A stretch of 64,000 bases of DNA from Microbacterium natoriense. GTDB taxonomy: Bacteria > Actinomycetota > Actinomycetes > Actinomycetales > Microbacteriaceae. The stretch spans positions 3,162,001 through 3,226,000 of the forward strand of contig NZ_JAUSXV010000001.1 of the NCBI RefSeq assembly GCF_030816295.1. The letters are read 5' to 3'. The notes beneath the pieces were generated by a model that was not told the origin of the DNA, did no database searches, and saw only the letters and a list, made by a program, of their open reading frames with translations. The position numbers and the translations under genes were made by a program. Shown in pieces: positions 37,627 to 46,169 of the stretch (position 1 is its first letter; each line of letters begins with the position of its first letter).

Positions 37627-38172
37627 CTAGGCGGACCGCTTGGAGCGGCGGGCCGAGAGCTCGTCGACGGGATCGGGTGCAGTCGGGTCGAACTGCACAA
37701 GAGTCGACTCGACCTCGCGGAGCACCTTGCCGACGGCGATCCCGAACACACCCTGCCCACGGCTGACCAGGTCGATGACCTCGTCGTTCGACGTGCACAG
37801 GTAGACCGAGGCGCCGTCGCTCATCAGCGTGGTGCCAGCGAGATCGCGGATGCCGGCACGACGCAGCTCGTCGACCGCGGTACGGATCTGCTGCAGCGAG
37901 ATGCCCGTGTCGAGCAGGCTCTTCACGAGCTTGAGGACGAGGATGTCGCGGAAGCCGTAGAGGCGCTGTGATCCCGACCCGCTCGCGCCGCGCACGGTGG
38001 GCTCGACGAGCTCGGTACGGGCCCAGTAGTCGAGCTGACGGTAGGTGATGCCCGCCGCGCGAGCGGCTACCGCACCGCGATAGCCGACCTCGTCATCCAT
38101 GGCGGGGAGGCCGTCGGTGAAGAGGAGCTCTGGCACGAACCGCGGGTCGCCTGCACGCTCGTCCGCATTCAT
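37627..38172 (-). CDS. MerR-family regulator (Rv1830-like)
   Basis: A 181-residue regulator. The MerR winged helix is at about 27-95, with YRQLDYWARTELVEPTVRG and RLYGFRDILVLKLVKSLLDTG. A C-terminal region (about 105-165, LMSDGASVYLCTSNDEVIDLV) matches actinobacterial Rv1830-type proteins and has no metal-binding cysteine cluster. The ATG has a GGAGGA site. It follows ftsR and garA in the same order as Rv1827-Rv1828-Rv1830. Targets are unknown; a cell-cycle or stress role is inferred. Confidence 0.88.
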   Translation of the reverse strand: MNADERAGDPRFVPELLFTDGLPAMDDEVGYRGAVAARAAGITYRQLDYWARTELVEPTVRGASGSGSQRLYGFRDILVLKLVKSLLDTGISLQQIRTAVDELRRAGIRDLAGTTLMSDGASVYLCTSNDEVIDLVSRGQGVFGIAVGKVLREVESTLVQFDPTAPDPVDELSARRSKRSA

Positions 38173-38272
38173 CTGAAGTCCTCCCTGGAAGCTGATACCT
38201 CCACGCTAGAGCAGTGCCCTGACCCCGGCAATGACATCCGTGCCACCCCGAAGGTGTGTCGCAACCAGTTCG

Positions 38273-38959
38273 TTACGAAAGCAGCCGGGCCAGCGCGTCC
38301 TTGACGAAGAGCGAGCGCACCTCGTCGATCTTTCCCGCCAGTTCCGGCGCCATCTCACTCGCCTTCGCACGCGACGCGGCATCCGTCCTGCGAAGCAGCG
38401 CCGACAGAGCGGATTCGATGAGGGCGACCTCGCGTTCGGCGCCTTGACGGAGCGAACGCAGGTGCCGTGGCTCGATGCCGTGGCGGTCGAGGCCGACGAG
38501 GCTGCGCAGCAGAGTGACGGATGCCTCGGTGTAGGTCTCCTGCGCGGCCATCACCCCGGTGCTGATCGCATCGTTCAACAGCTGCGGTCCGGCACCGGCC
38601 GCCGCGAGGAGCTCTTCGCGGCGGTAGCGGCGAGGAGCCGGCGTGATCGAGGGGGGTGGAACGATCGCCGCGGACTCGCCCGACGCCTCGGCCTCGTCAA
38701 GCTGCTCGCGGATGACGCTGAGCGGCAGATAGTGATCGCGCTGCAGGGTGAGACCCAGCCGCAGGCGCTCGATGTCGGCCTGCGAGAACTTGCGGTACCC
38801 CGATTCGGTACGCGAAGGGGTGACGATCCCCTGCACCTCGAGGAAGCGCAGCTTGCTGGAGGACAGATCGGGGAACTCCGGCGTCAACCGGGCCAGGACC
38901 TGGCCGATACTCAGCAGGCCCGCGGACGCATTGCGTTCGCGGGCGGGAGAGGACGCCAT
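38273..38959 (-). CDS. ftsR: MerR-family division regulator FtsR
   Basis: A 228-residue regulator homologous to Rv1828/FtsR. The N-terminal MerR helix-turn-helix (about 14-80) contains LSSSKLRFLEVQGIVTPSRTESGYRKFSQADIERL. A helical C-terminal domain with LLAAAGAGPQLLNDAI is typical of this subfamily. In corynebacteria FtsR activates ftsZ. Its ATG shares one base with the garA stop (TGATG). A candidate target dyad lies upstream of ftsZ at 5681-5709. A dyad is seen; binding is inference. Confidence 0.88.
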   Translation of the reverse strand: MASSPARERNASAGLLSIGQVLARLTPEFPDLSSSKLRFLEVQGIVTPSRTESGYRKFSQADIERLRLGLTLQRDHYLPLSVIREQLDEAEASGESAAIVPPPSITPAPRRYRREELLAAAGAGPQLLNDAISTGVMAAQETYTEASVTLLRSLVGLDRHGIEPRHLRSLRQGAEREVALIESALSALLRRTDAASRAKASEMAPELAGKIDEVRSLFVKDALARLLS

Positions 38960-39444
38960 CAGTCGTTCGCCGCCGCGCGGTCGAGGGGTGATGCGAAGAA
39001 GTTCAGGCGGAACTTGCCGACGCGCAGCTCTGCGCCGTCGGCGATGGCGGCACGGTCGACCCGTTCGCCGTTCACATAGGTGCCGTTGAGGGAGCGCTGA
39101 TCGATGATCTCGAACGAGCTGCCGTTACGGGTGATCTCGGCGTGACGGCGTGACACCGTGACGTCGTCGAAGAAGATGTCGGCCTCGGGGTGACGACCGA
39201 CCGTCGTGACGTCGGTGTCGAGGAGATAGCGGGCGCCGGCGAGTGCGCCGGAGCGGACCAGCAGAAGCGCACTGCCCGCAGGCAAAGCCGCGATGGCGCT
39301 CTGCTCCACGTCGGTGAGTTCGACGCCGAAGGGCACGAAGGAGAGGTCCGAGTCGTGCCCGAACGTCTGGGTCACGTCGTGCTTCTGCTCGCCGGAACGG
39401 TGGATCGCGGCGTCGCCGGCTGGTCGGCTGTCGTTGTCTGTCAC
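38959..39444 (-). CDS. garA: FHA-domain metabolic regulator GarA/OdhI
   Basis: A 161-residue protein from GTG 39444, with an AGGAGGG site 5 nt upstream. The FHA domain (about 70-145) has GRHPEADIFFDDVTVSRRHAEI and SLNGTYVNG, the phosphothreonine-binding loops. GarA/OdhI inhibits 2-oxoglutarate dehydrogenase until a Ser/Thr kinase phosphorylates its N-terminal ETTS-like motif. Here the N-terminal threonines are in DVTQTFG, not a classic ETTS. The PASTA kinase at 21865 is a candidate kinase. Confidence 0.88.
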   Translation of the reverse strand: MTDNDSRPAGDAAIHRSGEQKHDVTQTFGHDSDLSFVPFGVELTDVEQSAIAALPAGSALLLVRSGALAGARYLLDTDVTTVGRHPEADIFFDDVTVSRRHAEITRNGSSFEIIDQRSLNGTYVNGERVDRAAIADGAELRVGKFRLNFFASPLDRAAAND

Positions 39445-39531
39445 TATGCCCTCCTGATCGTCCAGACTAACCGATCCGGAGCCGCTCGCGGGAGGCCGCT
39501 TCGCACTCAGCCGCCGCATACACGACATTCA

Positions 39532-39537
39532 TAGGCT
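39532..39537 (+). promoter_or_regulatory. -10 element of CopC-like gene (leaderless)
   Basis: TAGGCT ends 6 nt before GTG 39544, with no ribosome-binding site between. Confidence 0.5.
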
Positions 39538-39543
39538 GGACCC

Positions 39544-40176
39544 GTGAAAACCGCCGCCCGGAGCATCCCGTTCGCCCCCGTCGCGCTCGCCGCGACCCTG
39601 CTCGTCGCGTTCCTCGTGCTGTTCGCACCTCTCTCGGCGTCGGCACATGACACATTGGTGGCCTCATCGCCTACGGCCGACAGCACGGTCGAGACCCTGC
39701 CTGCCGAGATCACGCTCACATTCAGCGAGAAGCTGATCACCGGCGACGGCGCGACCGAACTCGTCGTCACCGACGCCTCAGGCGCGTCGGTCGTGAACGG
39801 GCCCGCAACGGTGGACGGGGCGATCGTCACTCAGCCACTCGTGGCGGGCGGTGCGGCAGGCGAGTACCACGTGGTGTGGAAGATCGTCTCCAGCGACGGC
39901 CACCCGACCTCCGGCGAGTTCTCCTTCACCGTGACCACGAGCACGCTCACCGCGCCCACGACCGAGCCGTCTCCGACCCCGTCCGCGACCGCCGCGCAGA
40001 CCGCCGACGCCGTCGACACGCAGGCCGCGGATCCGGCCGACTCCTCTGGCGACGCGGTCGGCTTCTGGGTGCTCGGAATCGTCGGGGTGCTCGTTCTCGC
40101 AGCCGTCGTGATCCTCGTTCTTTCACGACGTGGAAACCGCTCCACGACCGGATCGGACGACCTCTCGGCGCGATAG
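39544..40176 (+). CDS. CopC-domain exported protein
   Basis: A 210-residue protein. The signal peptide (about 1-35) ends at SASA-H, leaving a mature N-terminal histidine (AHDTLVASSP), as in copper-binding CopC. A beta-sandwich (about 36-137) includes VSSDGHPTSGEFSFTV with the second copper-site Asp-Gly-His. A Thr/Pro/Ala linker and a C-terminal membrane helix (about 166-190) anchor it. It probably binds Cu(II) outside the cell. No CopD gene is adjacent. It lies 9 bp before lpdA, which has its own -10. Confidence 0.87.
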   Translation: MKTAARSIPFAPVALAATLLVAFLVLFAPLSASAHDTLVASSPTADSTVETLPAEITLTFSEKLITGDGATELVVTDASGASVVNGPATVDGAIVTQPLVAGGAAGEYHVVWKIVSSDGHPTSGEFSFTVTTSTLTAPTTEPSPTPSATAAQTADAVDTQAADPADSSGDAVGFWVLGIVGVLVLAAVVILVLSRRGNRSTTGSDDLSAR

Positions 40177-40179
40177 GCT
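40174..40179 (+). promoter_or_regulatory. -10 element of lpdA (leaderless)
   Basis: TAGGCT ends 6 nt before ATG 40186. It overlaps the copC-like stop codon, so lpdA may be transcribed independently. Confidence 0.5.
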
Positions 40180-40185
40180 GAAGGC

Positions 40186-41583
40186 ATGCCACACTACGAC
40201 GTCGTCATCCTTGGTGCAGGTCCTGGCGGATATGTCGCTGCGGTTCGCAGCGCGCAGCTCGGCCTGTCCACCGCGATCATCGAGGAGAAGTACTGGGGCG
40301 GTGTGTGCCTCAACGTCGGCTGCATCCCCTCCAAGGCTCTCCTCAAGAACGCGGAGCTCGCACACACGCTGAACCACAAGGCCGAGTTCTTCGGAATCTC
40401 GGGTGAGTTCACGATCGACTTCGGCAAAGCGTTCGATCGCAGCCGTGTGGTCGCAGACGGTCGCGTCAAGGGCATCCACTTCCTGATGAAGAAGAACAAG
40501 GTGACCGAGTACGACGGTCGCGGCACCTTCACAGGCCCGAAGGCCATCTCGGTCGCCAAGGCCGACGGCACGACCGAAGAGGTCACCTTCGACAACGTCA
40601 TCATCGCTACCGGCTCGACCGTCCGTCTGCTGCCCGGCGTCACGCTGAGCGAGAACGTCGTGACCTACGAAGAGCAGATCATGACCCGCGAGCTGCCCGA
40701 GTCGATCGTCATCGTCGGCGCCGGTGCGATCGGCATGGAGTTCGCCTACGTGCTGACGAACTACGGCGTGAAGGTCACGATCATCGAGTTCCTCGACCGC
40801 GCCCTCCCGAACGAGGACGCGGACGTCTCGAAGGAGATCGCCAAGCAGTACAAGAACTACGGCGTCGACATCCTGACCTCCACCAAGGTCGAGACCGTGG
40901 TCGACAACGGCTCCGACGTCACCGTCACCTACACCGCGAAGGACGGCCAGCAGGGCTCGATCACCGCAGACAAGGTGCTCATGTCGATCGGATTCGCCCC
41001 GAACGTCACCGGCTACGGCCTGGAGAACACGGGCGTGAAGCTCACCGAGCGCGGCGCCATCGACATCGACGACCACATGCGCACGAACGTCGACGGCATC
41101 TACGCCATCGGCGATGTGACCGCCAAGCTCCAGCTCGCCCACGTCGCCGAGGCGCAGGGTGTCGTGGCGGCCGAGACCATCGGCGGCGCCGAGACGCAGA
41201 CGCTGGGCGATTACCGCATGATGCCTCGCGCGACGTTCTGCTCGCCTCAGGTCGCCTCGTTCGGACTCACCGAGCAGCAGGCCAAGGACGAGGGACGCGA
41301 GATCAAGGTCGCGACCTTCCCGTTCATGGCCAACGGCAAGGCCCACGGCCTCGGCGAGCCCGTGGGCTTCGTCAAGCTCATCGCGGATGCCGAGCACCTC
41401 GAGCTCATCGGCGCTCACATGATCGGCCCCGACGTCTCCGAGCTTCTGCCCGAGCTGACGCTGGCCCAGAAGTGGGACCTCACCGCTCTCGAGCTGGCGC
41501 GCAACGTGCACACCCACCCGACGCTGTCGGAGGCGCTGCAGGAGGGCTTCCACGGTCTCGCAGGGCACATGATCAACTTCTGA
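40186..41583 (+). CDS. lpdA: Dihydrolipoyl dehydrogenase (E3)
   Basis: A flavoprotein that reoxidises dihydrolipoamide in the pyruvate and 2-oxoglutarate dehydrogenase complexes. It has 465 residues. The FAD motif is [16 protein letters not shown] (4-19). The redox disulfide is in [16 protein letters not shown] (about 38-53), and the NAD motif is [14 protein letters not shown]. The C-terminal catalytic HThPTLSE region (HTHPTLSE) is intact. It is the enzyme class whose complex GarA regulates, and garA is close by. Confidence 0.96.
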   Translation: MPHYDVVILGAGPGGYVAAVRSAQLGLSTAIIEEKYWGGVCLNVGCIPSKALLKNAELAHTLNHKAEFFGISGEFTIDFGKAFDRSRVVADGRVKGIHFLMKKNKVTEYDGRGTFTGPKAISVAKADGTTEEVTFDNVIIATGSTVRLLPGVTLSENVVTYEEQIMTRELPESIVIVGAGAIGMEFAYVLTNYGVKVTIIEFLDRALPNEDADVSKEIAKQYKNYGVDILTSTKVETVVDNGSDVTVTYTAKDGQQGSITADKVLMSIGFAPNVTGYGLENTGVKLTERGAIDIDDHMRTNVDGIYAIGDVTAKLQLAHVAEAQGVVAAETIGGAETQTLGDYRMMPRATFCSPQVASFGLTEQQAKDEGREIKVATFPFMANGKAHGLGEPVGFVKLIADAEHLELIGAHMIGPDVSELLPELTLAQKWDLTALELARNVHTHPTLSEALQEGFHGLAGHMINF

Positions 41584-41598
41584 TCGTCAGAGTCAAGA

Positions 41599-41636
41599 AG
41601 AACGGGGTGACTGCGGACTCGCAGTCACCCCGTTCT
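41599..41636. terminator. Bidirectional terminator
   Basis: A 16-bp perfect stem (AGAACGGGGTGACTGC / GCAGTCACCCCGTTCT) with a 6-nt loop lies between lpdA and the convergent hydroxylase gene. Confidence 0.88.
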
Positions 41637-41661
41637 CGTTGCGGCGCCTGCTCTGAGGGCG

Positions 41662-42780
41662 CTACAGCCGTGCCATCGTGATCATCGCCGCCATGCGCCC
41701 CCGCAACGGCGGCGAGCCGAGCGTCCTGATCAACCACTCGCGCGCGCCGAGTCGGGCTCCCTCTACAGGCGCGCCCATCGACATGTAGAAGTGCGCCCGG
41801 CGTTGCACCTTTCTCGCCGTGCGGGCGTTGCGACGCTCGACATCGCGGAGATCGGGAGCGCCCGTGCCCCCGAGATCGCCGATCGCGTGAGCGAGACGCT
41901 GCGCGGCGACCCAGCCGAGGTTCATGCCCTGTCCGCCGATCGGGCTGACCTCGTGCGCCGCGTCGCCGAGAAGCACGATCCGGCCGAGAACGGCGCGGTC
42001 AGCACGATGCTGCGCCGCCCGGAACACGACCGGCCGCGCTCCCGGCGGCACCTGCAGGTCGACGCCGGTGCGACCCCGGATCGCCGCCCGGAAGGCGTCG
42101 ACGTCGCCGAGCGGTCCATCCGCCTCACGGGCCACCCACCGCCTCGTCCCATCGGTGAGCGGGAAGCACTCGACCAGTCCTCCCGGTTCGCAGTGCAGCC
42201 GGGCGCGGTCGACGGCAGAGGCGTCTGGGACGTCGAGCATCGCGTAGGTCGCCGCCCCGGCGCCGGCACGCCAGGGCACGTCGAGTCCCTCGCGCAGAGG
42301 ACTGCGCACGCCGTCGGCCGCGACGATGAGCGAGGCGGTGAGCTCGGCGTGAGACCCGCCGGTCTCGACGGTGAGCCGAGCGAAATCGCCTTCGTCTCGG
42401 GCCGAGATCGCAGAGCATCCGAGGCGCAGCGCGTCGGAGTCGAGATGCACGAGCCGCTCCCGCAGCAGGGTCCCCGTCCGCCGCTGGGGCAGGATCATGA
42501 TCCGCCGATCATCCGCGAAATCGACCGAGGCGAGCATCCGGCCACGGCTGAGCACATCGCCGCCTCTGAGCGCCAGCGCCTCGGCGCGCACCTTTTCCCC
42601 GATGCCCGCCTCGTCGAGCGCTCGAAGACCGGGCGGATGGATCCCGATCGCCCTGGTGCGCGGATCCTGCCCGCTGTGCTTCTCGCACACGACGACGTCG
42701 AGGCCCTTCCGGATCAGCAGGCACGCCGCCAGCAGGCCGACAGGACCGGCGCCGACGACGATGACGTCGTGATCAGGCAT
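41662..42780 (-). CDS. FAD-dependent aromatic hydroxylase of type III PKS operon
   Basis: A 372-residue PHBH-type monooxygenase from ATG 42780. The FAD dinucleotide motif VVGAGPVGLLAACLL is at about 7-21. The second FAD block GDAAHEVSPIGGQGMNLGW is at about 272-290, and a DG-type block lies near VAADGVRSPLR. It overlaps the methyltransferase stop by 8 bp and is the last gene of the operon. In srs-type loci the matching enzyme hydroxylates a phenolic ring to a hydroquinone or quinone. The substrate here is inferred. The longer upstream frame is a shadow of the methyltransferase. Confidence 0.88.
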   Translation of the reverse strand: MPDHDVIVVGAGPVGLLAACLLIRKGLDVVVCEKHSGQDPRTRAIGIHPPGLRALDEAGIGEKVRAEALALRGGDVLSRGRMLASVDFADDRRIMILPQRRTGTLLRERLVHLDSDALRLGCSAISARDEGDFARLTVETGGSHAELTASLIVAADGVRSPLREGLDVPWRAGAGAATYAMLDVPDASAVDRARLHCEPGGLVECFPLTDGTRRWVAREADGPLGDVDAFRAAIRGRTGVDLQVPPGARPVVFRAAQHRADRAVLGRIVLLGDAAHEVSPIGGQGMNLGWVAAQRLAHAIGDLGGTGAPDLRDVERRNARTARKVQRRAHFYMSMGAPVEGARLGAREWLIRTLGSPPLRGRMAAMITMARL

Positions 42781-43489
42781 CCGCCGGTCCCCATCGCAAC
42801 TCGATGCGCGAGGGGATTCCGGTGCGCACCTGCCAGCCCGACGGTGCGACGGCGGCCAGCTCCGGTGCCGTGTAGGACCGGCGGATGCTGGTGAGTCCGT
42901 CATCGCGGATGAACGAGCCCGCCAGCAGGTTCTTCGCGAGCGGCAGGGTGAGCGCGGCGAAGAGCACGTAGGCGAACCGGCTGCGTGCGATGTCGCCGTG
43001 CACGACGAGCCCGCCGTCCCCCGCGAGCACACGCGTCTCGGAGAGGAGCTGCTGCAGCTCATCGGACCCCAGGTGATGCAGCACGTGGTTGGACAGCACG
43101 ATGTCGAAGGTCTCCCCGGCGCGCACCAGGTCGGCCGTGTGCGCGCAGAGATATCGCACCGCTGCGCCCGCGTCATGGGCCGAAGCCCATCGTGTCGCCC
43201 GATCGTCGGCGTCGAGCGCCGTGATGTCGGCCGACAATCCGTCCCGGCGCAGGCGGGCGGCGAGCATGCGGCAGAGGTCGCCACCGCCTGACCCCACGTC
43301 GAGGATCCGCACGCGCCCACGTCGGGCGCGCGGGCGGATGTCACGACGATAGAGCAGGCCGGGGCGCGACACGACGGAGTTGATCAGCGCGAACCGGCGG
43401 TAGGTGCGCTCCAGCATCCGCTGATCCGCATGCGGGTCGTCCATCAGCTCGTGCGCAGCGACGGCGCGGACCGAGAGATCGGGACTCAT
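42773..43489 (-). CDS. Class I SAM-dependent methyltransferase of type III PKS operon
   Basis: A 238-residue methyltransferase from ATG 43489. SAM motif I is ILDVGSGGGDLCRML (about 62-76). The acidic motif LDADDRATRW and LSNHVLHHLG follow. A hydrophobic stretch (FAYVLFAALTLPLAK) suggests membrane contact or a lipid substrate. Its ATG overlaps the PKS stop by 4 bp (ATGA), and its stop overlaps the hydroxylase start. Position and fold suggest O- or C-methylation of the polyketide phenol. Confidence 0.87.
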   Translation of the reverse strand: MSPDLSVRAVAAHELMDDPHADQRMLERTYRRFALINSVVSRPGLLYRRDIRPRARRGRVRILDVGSGGGDLCRMLAARLRRDGLSADITALDADDRATRWASAHDAGAAVRYLCAHTADLVRAGETFDIVLSNHVLHHLGSDELQQLLSETRVLAGDGGLVVHGDIARSRFAYVLFAALTLPLAKNLLAGSFIRDDGLTSIRRSYTAPELAAVAPSGWQVRTGIPSRIELRWGPADA

Positions 43490-44646
43490 GGCGCCTCTGG
43501 CGCCTCGACCGTCAGCAGCGCGCTCTCCGCCGTCAGCCCTGGTCCGAACGCCATGGCGGCGACGCGCTCTCCCGGCTGCGCATCCTGCTGCTCGAGGATG
43601 TGCTTCAGCACGAAGAGGATCGTCGCGCTCGACATGTTGCCGTTCACGCGCAGCACCTCTCGTGCGGGGTGCAGCTGCGCATCCGTGAGGTGCAGGCGCT
43701 CCTGCACGCGATCGAGGATGCTGCGTCCGCCGGGGTGGATCGCCCAGTGCTCGACGCGATCGCCGACGCGTCCCTCCTCGAAGGCCGCTGCGAGCTCGCT
43801 CTCCCCCGCGTAGAGCGGCCGCAGCGCGCCGATGATCGTCTCTCCGATGATCTGGGGAACGGACGTGGAGAGGATCATCTCGAAGCCGCTGTCGCCGATC
43901 GTCCATGCCATGTCCTTCTCACCCTCGGGGGCGATGGCCGTGTGGAACCGGTCCAGTCGGAGCGCCGTGACCGACGTCGGGAAGTCCCGTGCGGTGACGA
44001 GGCCCGCTGCCGCGCCATCGGCGAACAGGGAAGAGGCGACGATCGTGTCGGGGTCCTCCGAGGAGCGCAGGTGCAGGGTGCACAGCTCGACACTGGCCAC
44101 GAGCACGACGGCTTCGGGGTCGGCGATGCAGAACTGGCGCGCAGCGCGCAGCGCGGGCATGGACGCGTAGCAGCCCATGAATCCGAGGTGGTAGCGCTGC
44201 ACCGAGTCGGCGAGCCCCAGCGCCCTGACGATCTCGTACTCGGGGCCCGGTGCGTGGAATCCGGTGCAGGAGACCGTGATGACGTGCGTGATGTCGGATG
44301 CCTGGATGTCGGGATCGGCGTCGATCGCCCCGCGCGCCGCTTCGACGAACAGACGGCTCGCCTCGCGGACGTAGACGTCGTTGCGCGTCTTCGTGCCCGG
44401 GGAGAGCAGAGCGCCGGTCGCCCTGTCGAAGAAGACGGGATCGTCGGTCTCGGCCGTGAGCGACAGCTCGTCGATCACCGTGTGCCGCGAGTCGATGCCG
44501 GAGCCGTTGAACGACGCGCCGACGATGCGCTGCGCCAGCCGCCCGATGTCGGGCTGCGAGGCGAAGACGTCTCGCACCTCGTCCTGAACGAGGACGGTGT
44601 CGGGAACGATCGTGTGCAGCGAGCGGAGCCTGACAGGTGGGTGCAT
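43486..44646 (-). CDS. Type III polyketide synthase (chalcone/stilbene synthase family)
   Basis: A 386-residue homodimeric ketosynthase that extends a starter acyl-CoA with malonyl-CoA. From ATG 44646 the triad is Cys127 (ITVSCTGFHAPGPE), His304 (WAIHPGGRSILD) and Asn337 (VNGNMSSATI). It heads a tightly overlapping operon with a methyltransferase and a flavin hydroxylase, the arrangement of srsABC phenolic-lipid loci. A long-chain acyl starter and alkylresorcinol or alkylpyrone product are therefore likely but unproven. A TTG at 44658 is an alternative start. The start lies inside an 8-bp inverted repeat. Confidence 0.92.
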   Translation of the reverse strand: MHPPVRLRSLHTIVPDTVLVQDEVRDVFASQPDIGRLAQRIVGASFNGSGIDSRHTVIDELSLTAETDDPVFFDRATGALLSPGTKTRNDVYVREASRLFVEAARGAIDADPDIQASDITHVITVSCTGFHAPGPEYEIVRALGLADSVQRYHLGFMGCYASMPALRAARQFCIADPEAVVLVASVELCTLHLRSSEDPDTIVASSLFADGAAAGLVTARDFPTSVTALRLDRFHTAIAPEGEKDMAWTIGDSGFEMILSTSVPQIIGETIIGALRPLYAGESELAAAFEEGRVGDRVEHWAIHPGGRSILDRVQERLHLTDAQLHPAREVLRVNGNMSSATILFVLKHILEQQDAQPGERVAAMAFGPGLTAESALLTVEAPEAP

Positions 44647-44666
44647 GCTGTCACTCAAGCATGCAC
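44641..44666. promoter_or_regulatory. Inverted repeat spanning the PKS start codon
   Basis: GTGCATGC (44641-44648) and GCATGCAC (44659-44666) are perfect inverted arms with a 10-bp centre and include the ATG. On the minus strand TTGAGT, a weak -10, sits 6 nt before the ATG within it. It could be an operator at a leaderless start or an mRNA hairpin that limits translation. Confidence 0.5.
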
Positions 44667-44698
44667 CGCAGTCTTCGCGAAAGGGGTTGCGCTTCGGC

Positions 44699-45331
44699 TC
44701 AGAACCCGAGAGCGCGGGCGAGCTTCGAGCCGGATGCCGCCTCGCGCCCGCCCGCGGCGAAGATCGCTCTCTCGGCTGCGGCGAACAGCTCTTCGCGTCC
44801 CGCCTCGTCGGCGGGTGCGGCGGGACCGAGCTCCAGTTCCCACTCCCGCCATTCGCGCCGGACGCCCTGACGGAGGTCCGTGGCGCGGACGTGATCGTCG
44901 ACGAACTCCGCCACGACGCCCTCAGGGCCGGTGAGCAGATAGGCTGTGCGACTGTTCTCGATGCGCGCGAGCGGGATCAGCTCATCTCTCGTCCATCGCG
45001 ACAGGGTCTCCATGACCGCATCCGGAACGCTCTCGTCCTCACCGAGCGACCAGCCGATCTCGAGCCGGCCGTCGCCTTCTCGCGGTCCCTTGATGTGCCA
45101 GCCGGCGTCCGGCCCTCCGGTGCGGCGGCGCAGAGCAACGCCGGCGCGCGAGAGCGCGGCATCCGCCGTGTCGAGGTAGCGGGCGTCGAGCTCACGCACC
45201 TCTGCGTCGCTCACCGCGTCGACTCCGGGGAGTCCCTGCCACTGCGGCAGCGGGGTGGCGACGTCGACGTCGTACTTGCGCTCGACCTCGACGGTGCGGG
45301 AGTGCCCTGAGCCGTCGGGGGTCTCAGTCAT
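44699..45331 (-). CDS. CYTH domain protein
   Basis: A 210-residue protein from ATG 45331. The CYTH signature ExExK is present as EVERKYDV (about 15-22). Further charged strands (LDARYLDTADAAL, RRRTGG, HIKGPREGDGRLE) line the predicted tunnel. The fold acts on triphosphates such as inorganic tripolyphosphate or thiamine triphosphate, using metal ions. No CHAD domain is attached. Its start overlaps the stop of the upstream 70-residue gene by 8 bp. Confidence 0.85.
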   Translation of the reverse strand: MTETPDGSGHSRTVEVERKYDVDVATPLPQWQGLPGVDAVSDAEVRELDARYLDTADAALSRAGVALRRRTGGPDAGWHIKGPREGDGRLEIGWSLGEDESVPDAVMETLSRWTRDELIPLARIENSRTAYLLTGPEGVVAEFVDDHVRATDLRQGVRREWREWELELGPAAPADEAGREELFAAAERAIFAAGGREAASGSKLARALGF

Positions 45332-45536
45332 CCGAGGGGTTGATTTCCTCGAGGGACTCGTCGTACCAGTAGTCGATCTCGGTGGGGCCGTCGCTCTCAC
45401 CCGTGTTCGAGGGCTCGCCGCGGCGGTTGTACACCACCTGCGTCTCGCTGTAGGGGACGATCAGCTTGTCGTCCGCGTCGCCGAGGGGGATGATCTGCCC
45501 GTCCAGCGGGCCGCCGTGAAGCCGTGCGAGTGCCAT
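45324..45536 (-). CDS. Conserved small protein of unknown function
   Basis: A 70-residue acidic protein starting MALARLHGGPLDGQIIPL, a short beta-rich start seen in small actinobacterial response-type proteins. A tyrosine-rich end (EIDYWYDESLEEI) follows. It has a leaderless -10 and overlaps the CYTH gene, so the two are co-expressed. I do not recognise a function. Confidence 0.75.
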   Translation of the reverse strand: MALARLHGGPLDGQIIPLGDADDKLIVPYSETQVVYNRRGEPSNTGESDGPTEIDYWYDESLEEINPSDD

Positions 45537-45542
45537 GTGCCC

Positions 45543-45548
45543 AGATTA
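45543..45548 (-). promoter_or_regulatory. -10 element of the 70-residue gene (leaderless)
   Basis: TAATCT on the minus strand ends 6 nt before ATG 45536. Confidence 0.5.
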
Positions 45549-45565
45549 GCGCCCGCAGGCGGCGG

Positions 45566-46036
45566 TCAGGCGATCGCGACGCCGAGAACCGCGCCGATGA
45601 TCATCCAGGGCCCGAAGGCGATGCGGGTGGAACCCGTGGCCCTGCGCAGCAGGATGAGCACCAGCGCGTAGAGGGCGGCGAGCACGAAAGCGGATGCCGC
45701 GCCGACGGCGAGCGCCGTCCAGCTGTGCCAGCCGAGCACGGCGCCGATGAGAGCGGCGAGCTTGACGTCGCCGCCGCCCATGCCCGATCTGCTGGCCAGA
45801 CGCAGAACGGCGTAGAAGCCGCCGAGGATCAGCAGTCCCCACAGCGCCCTGACGAGGGCTGCGTCGTCTCCCGTCATCACGGCGTCGAGCACGGCCAGCA
45901 GCGAGACCGCGGCGATGGCGGGCAGCACGATGCGGTTGGGCAGTCGATGCGTGCGGATGTCGATCACCAGTAGCCACGCGCCGACGCCGACCAGGCCGAC
46001 GTGCGCGACGACGACGAGGGCGGTGCGCGGATCCAT
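45566..46036 (-). CDS. Prepilin peptidase (A24 family, core domain only)
   Basis: A 156-residue polytopic membrane protease from ATG 46036. The two catalytic aspartates fit VIDIRTHRLPN (about 22-32) and GMGGGDVKLAALIG (about 79-92, with the GGGDVK signature). It lacks the N-terminal methylase domain of larger PilD enzymes, as usual for actinobacterial Tad/Flp-type TadV proteins. No pilin genes lie nearby. A longer upstream frame is unlikely because a leaderless -10 sits 6 nt before this ATG. Confidence 0.87.
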   Translation of the reverse strand: MDPRTALVVVAHVGLVGVGAWLLVIDIRTHRLPNRIVLPAIAAVSLLAVLDAVMTGDDAALVRALWGLLILGGFYAVLRLASRSGMGGGDVKLAALIGAVLGWHSWTALAVGAASAFVLAALYALVLILLRRATGSTRIAFGPWMIIGAVLGVAIA

Positions 46037-46042
46037 CCTCGA

Positions 46043-46048
46043 AGGGTA
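46043..46048 (-). promoter_or_regulatory. -10 element of the prepilin peptidase gene (leaderless)
   Basis: TACCCT on the minus strand ends 6 nt before ATG 46036. Confidence 0.45.
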
Positions 46049-46169
46049 GGAGATCTGCGGATACTGCGGCCCAGAGGGTGTGGATAACTCGAAAGAGCGA
46101 TGTCGGACGTTCGAACTAACGTCATCATGTCCACTTGATTTAATAGTACATAGATTCGAAGATGGAGAT

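Noticed and set aside
43490..44934. Long plus-strand frame antisense to the type III PKS
   Set aside because: The PKS triad and operon overlaps on the minus strand are unambiguous.
46105..46160. LexA/SOS box upstream of imuA
   Set aside because: Only GTTCGAAC and a separate TTCGAA are present. Neither gives CGAAC-N4-GTTCG, so it is reported only as an open question.
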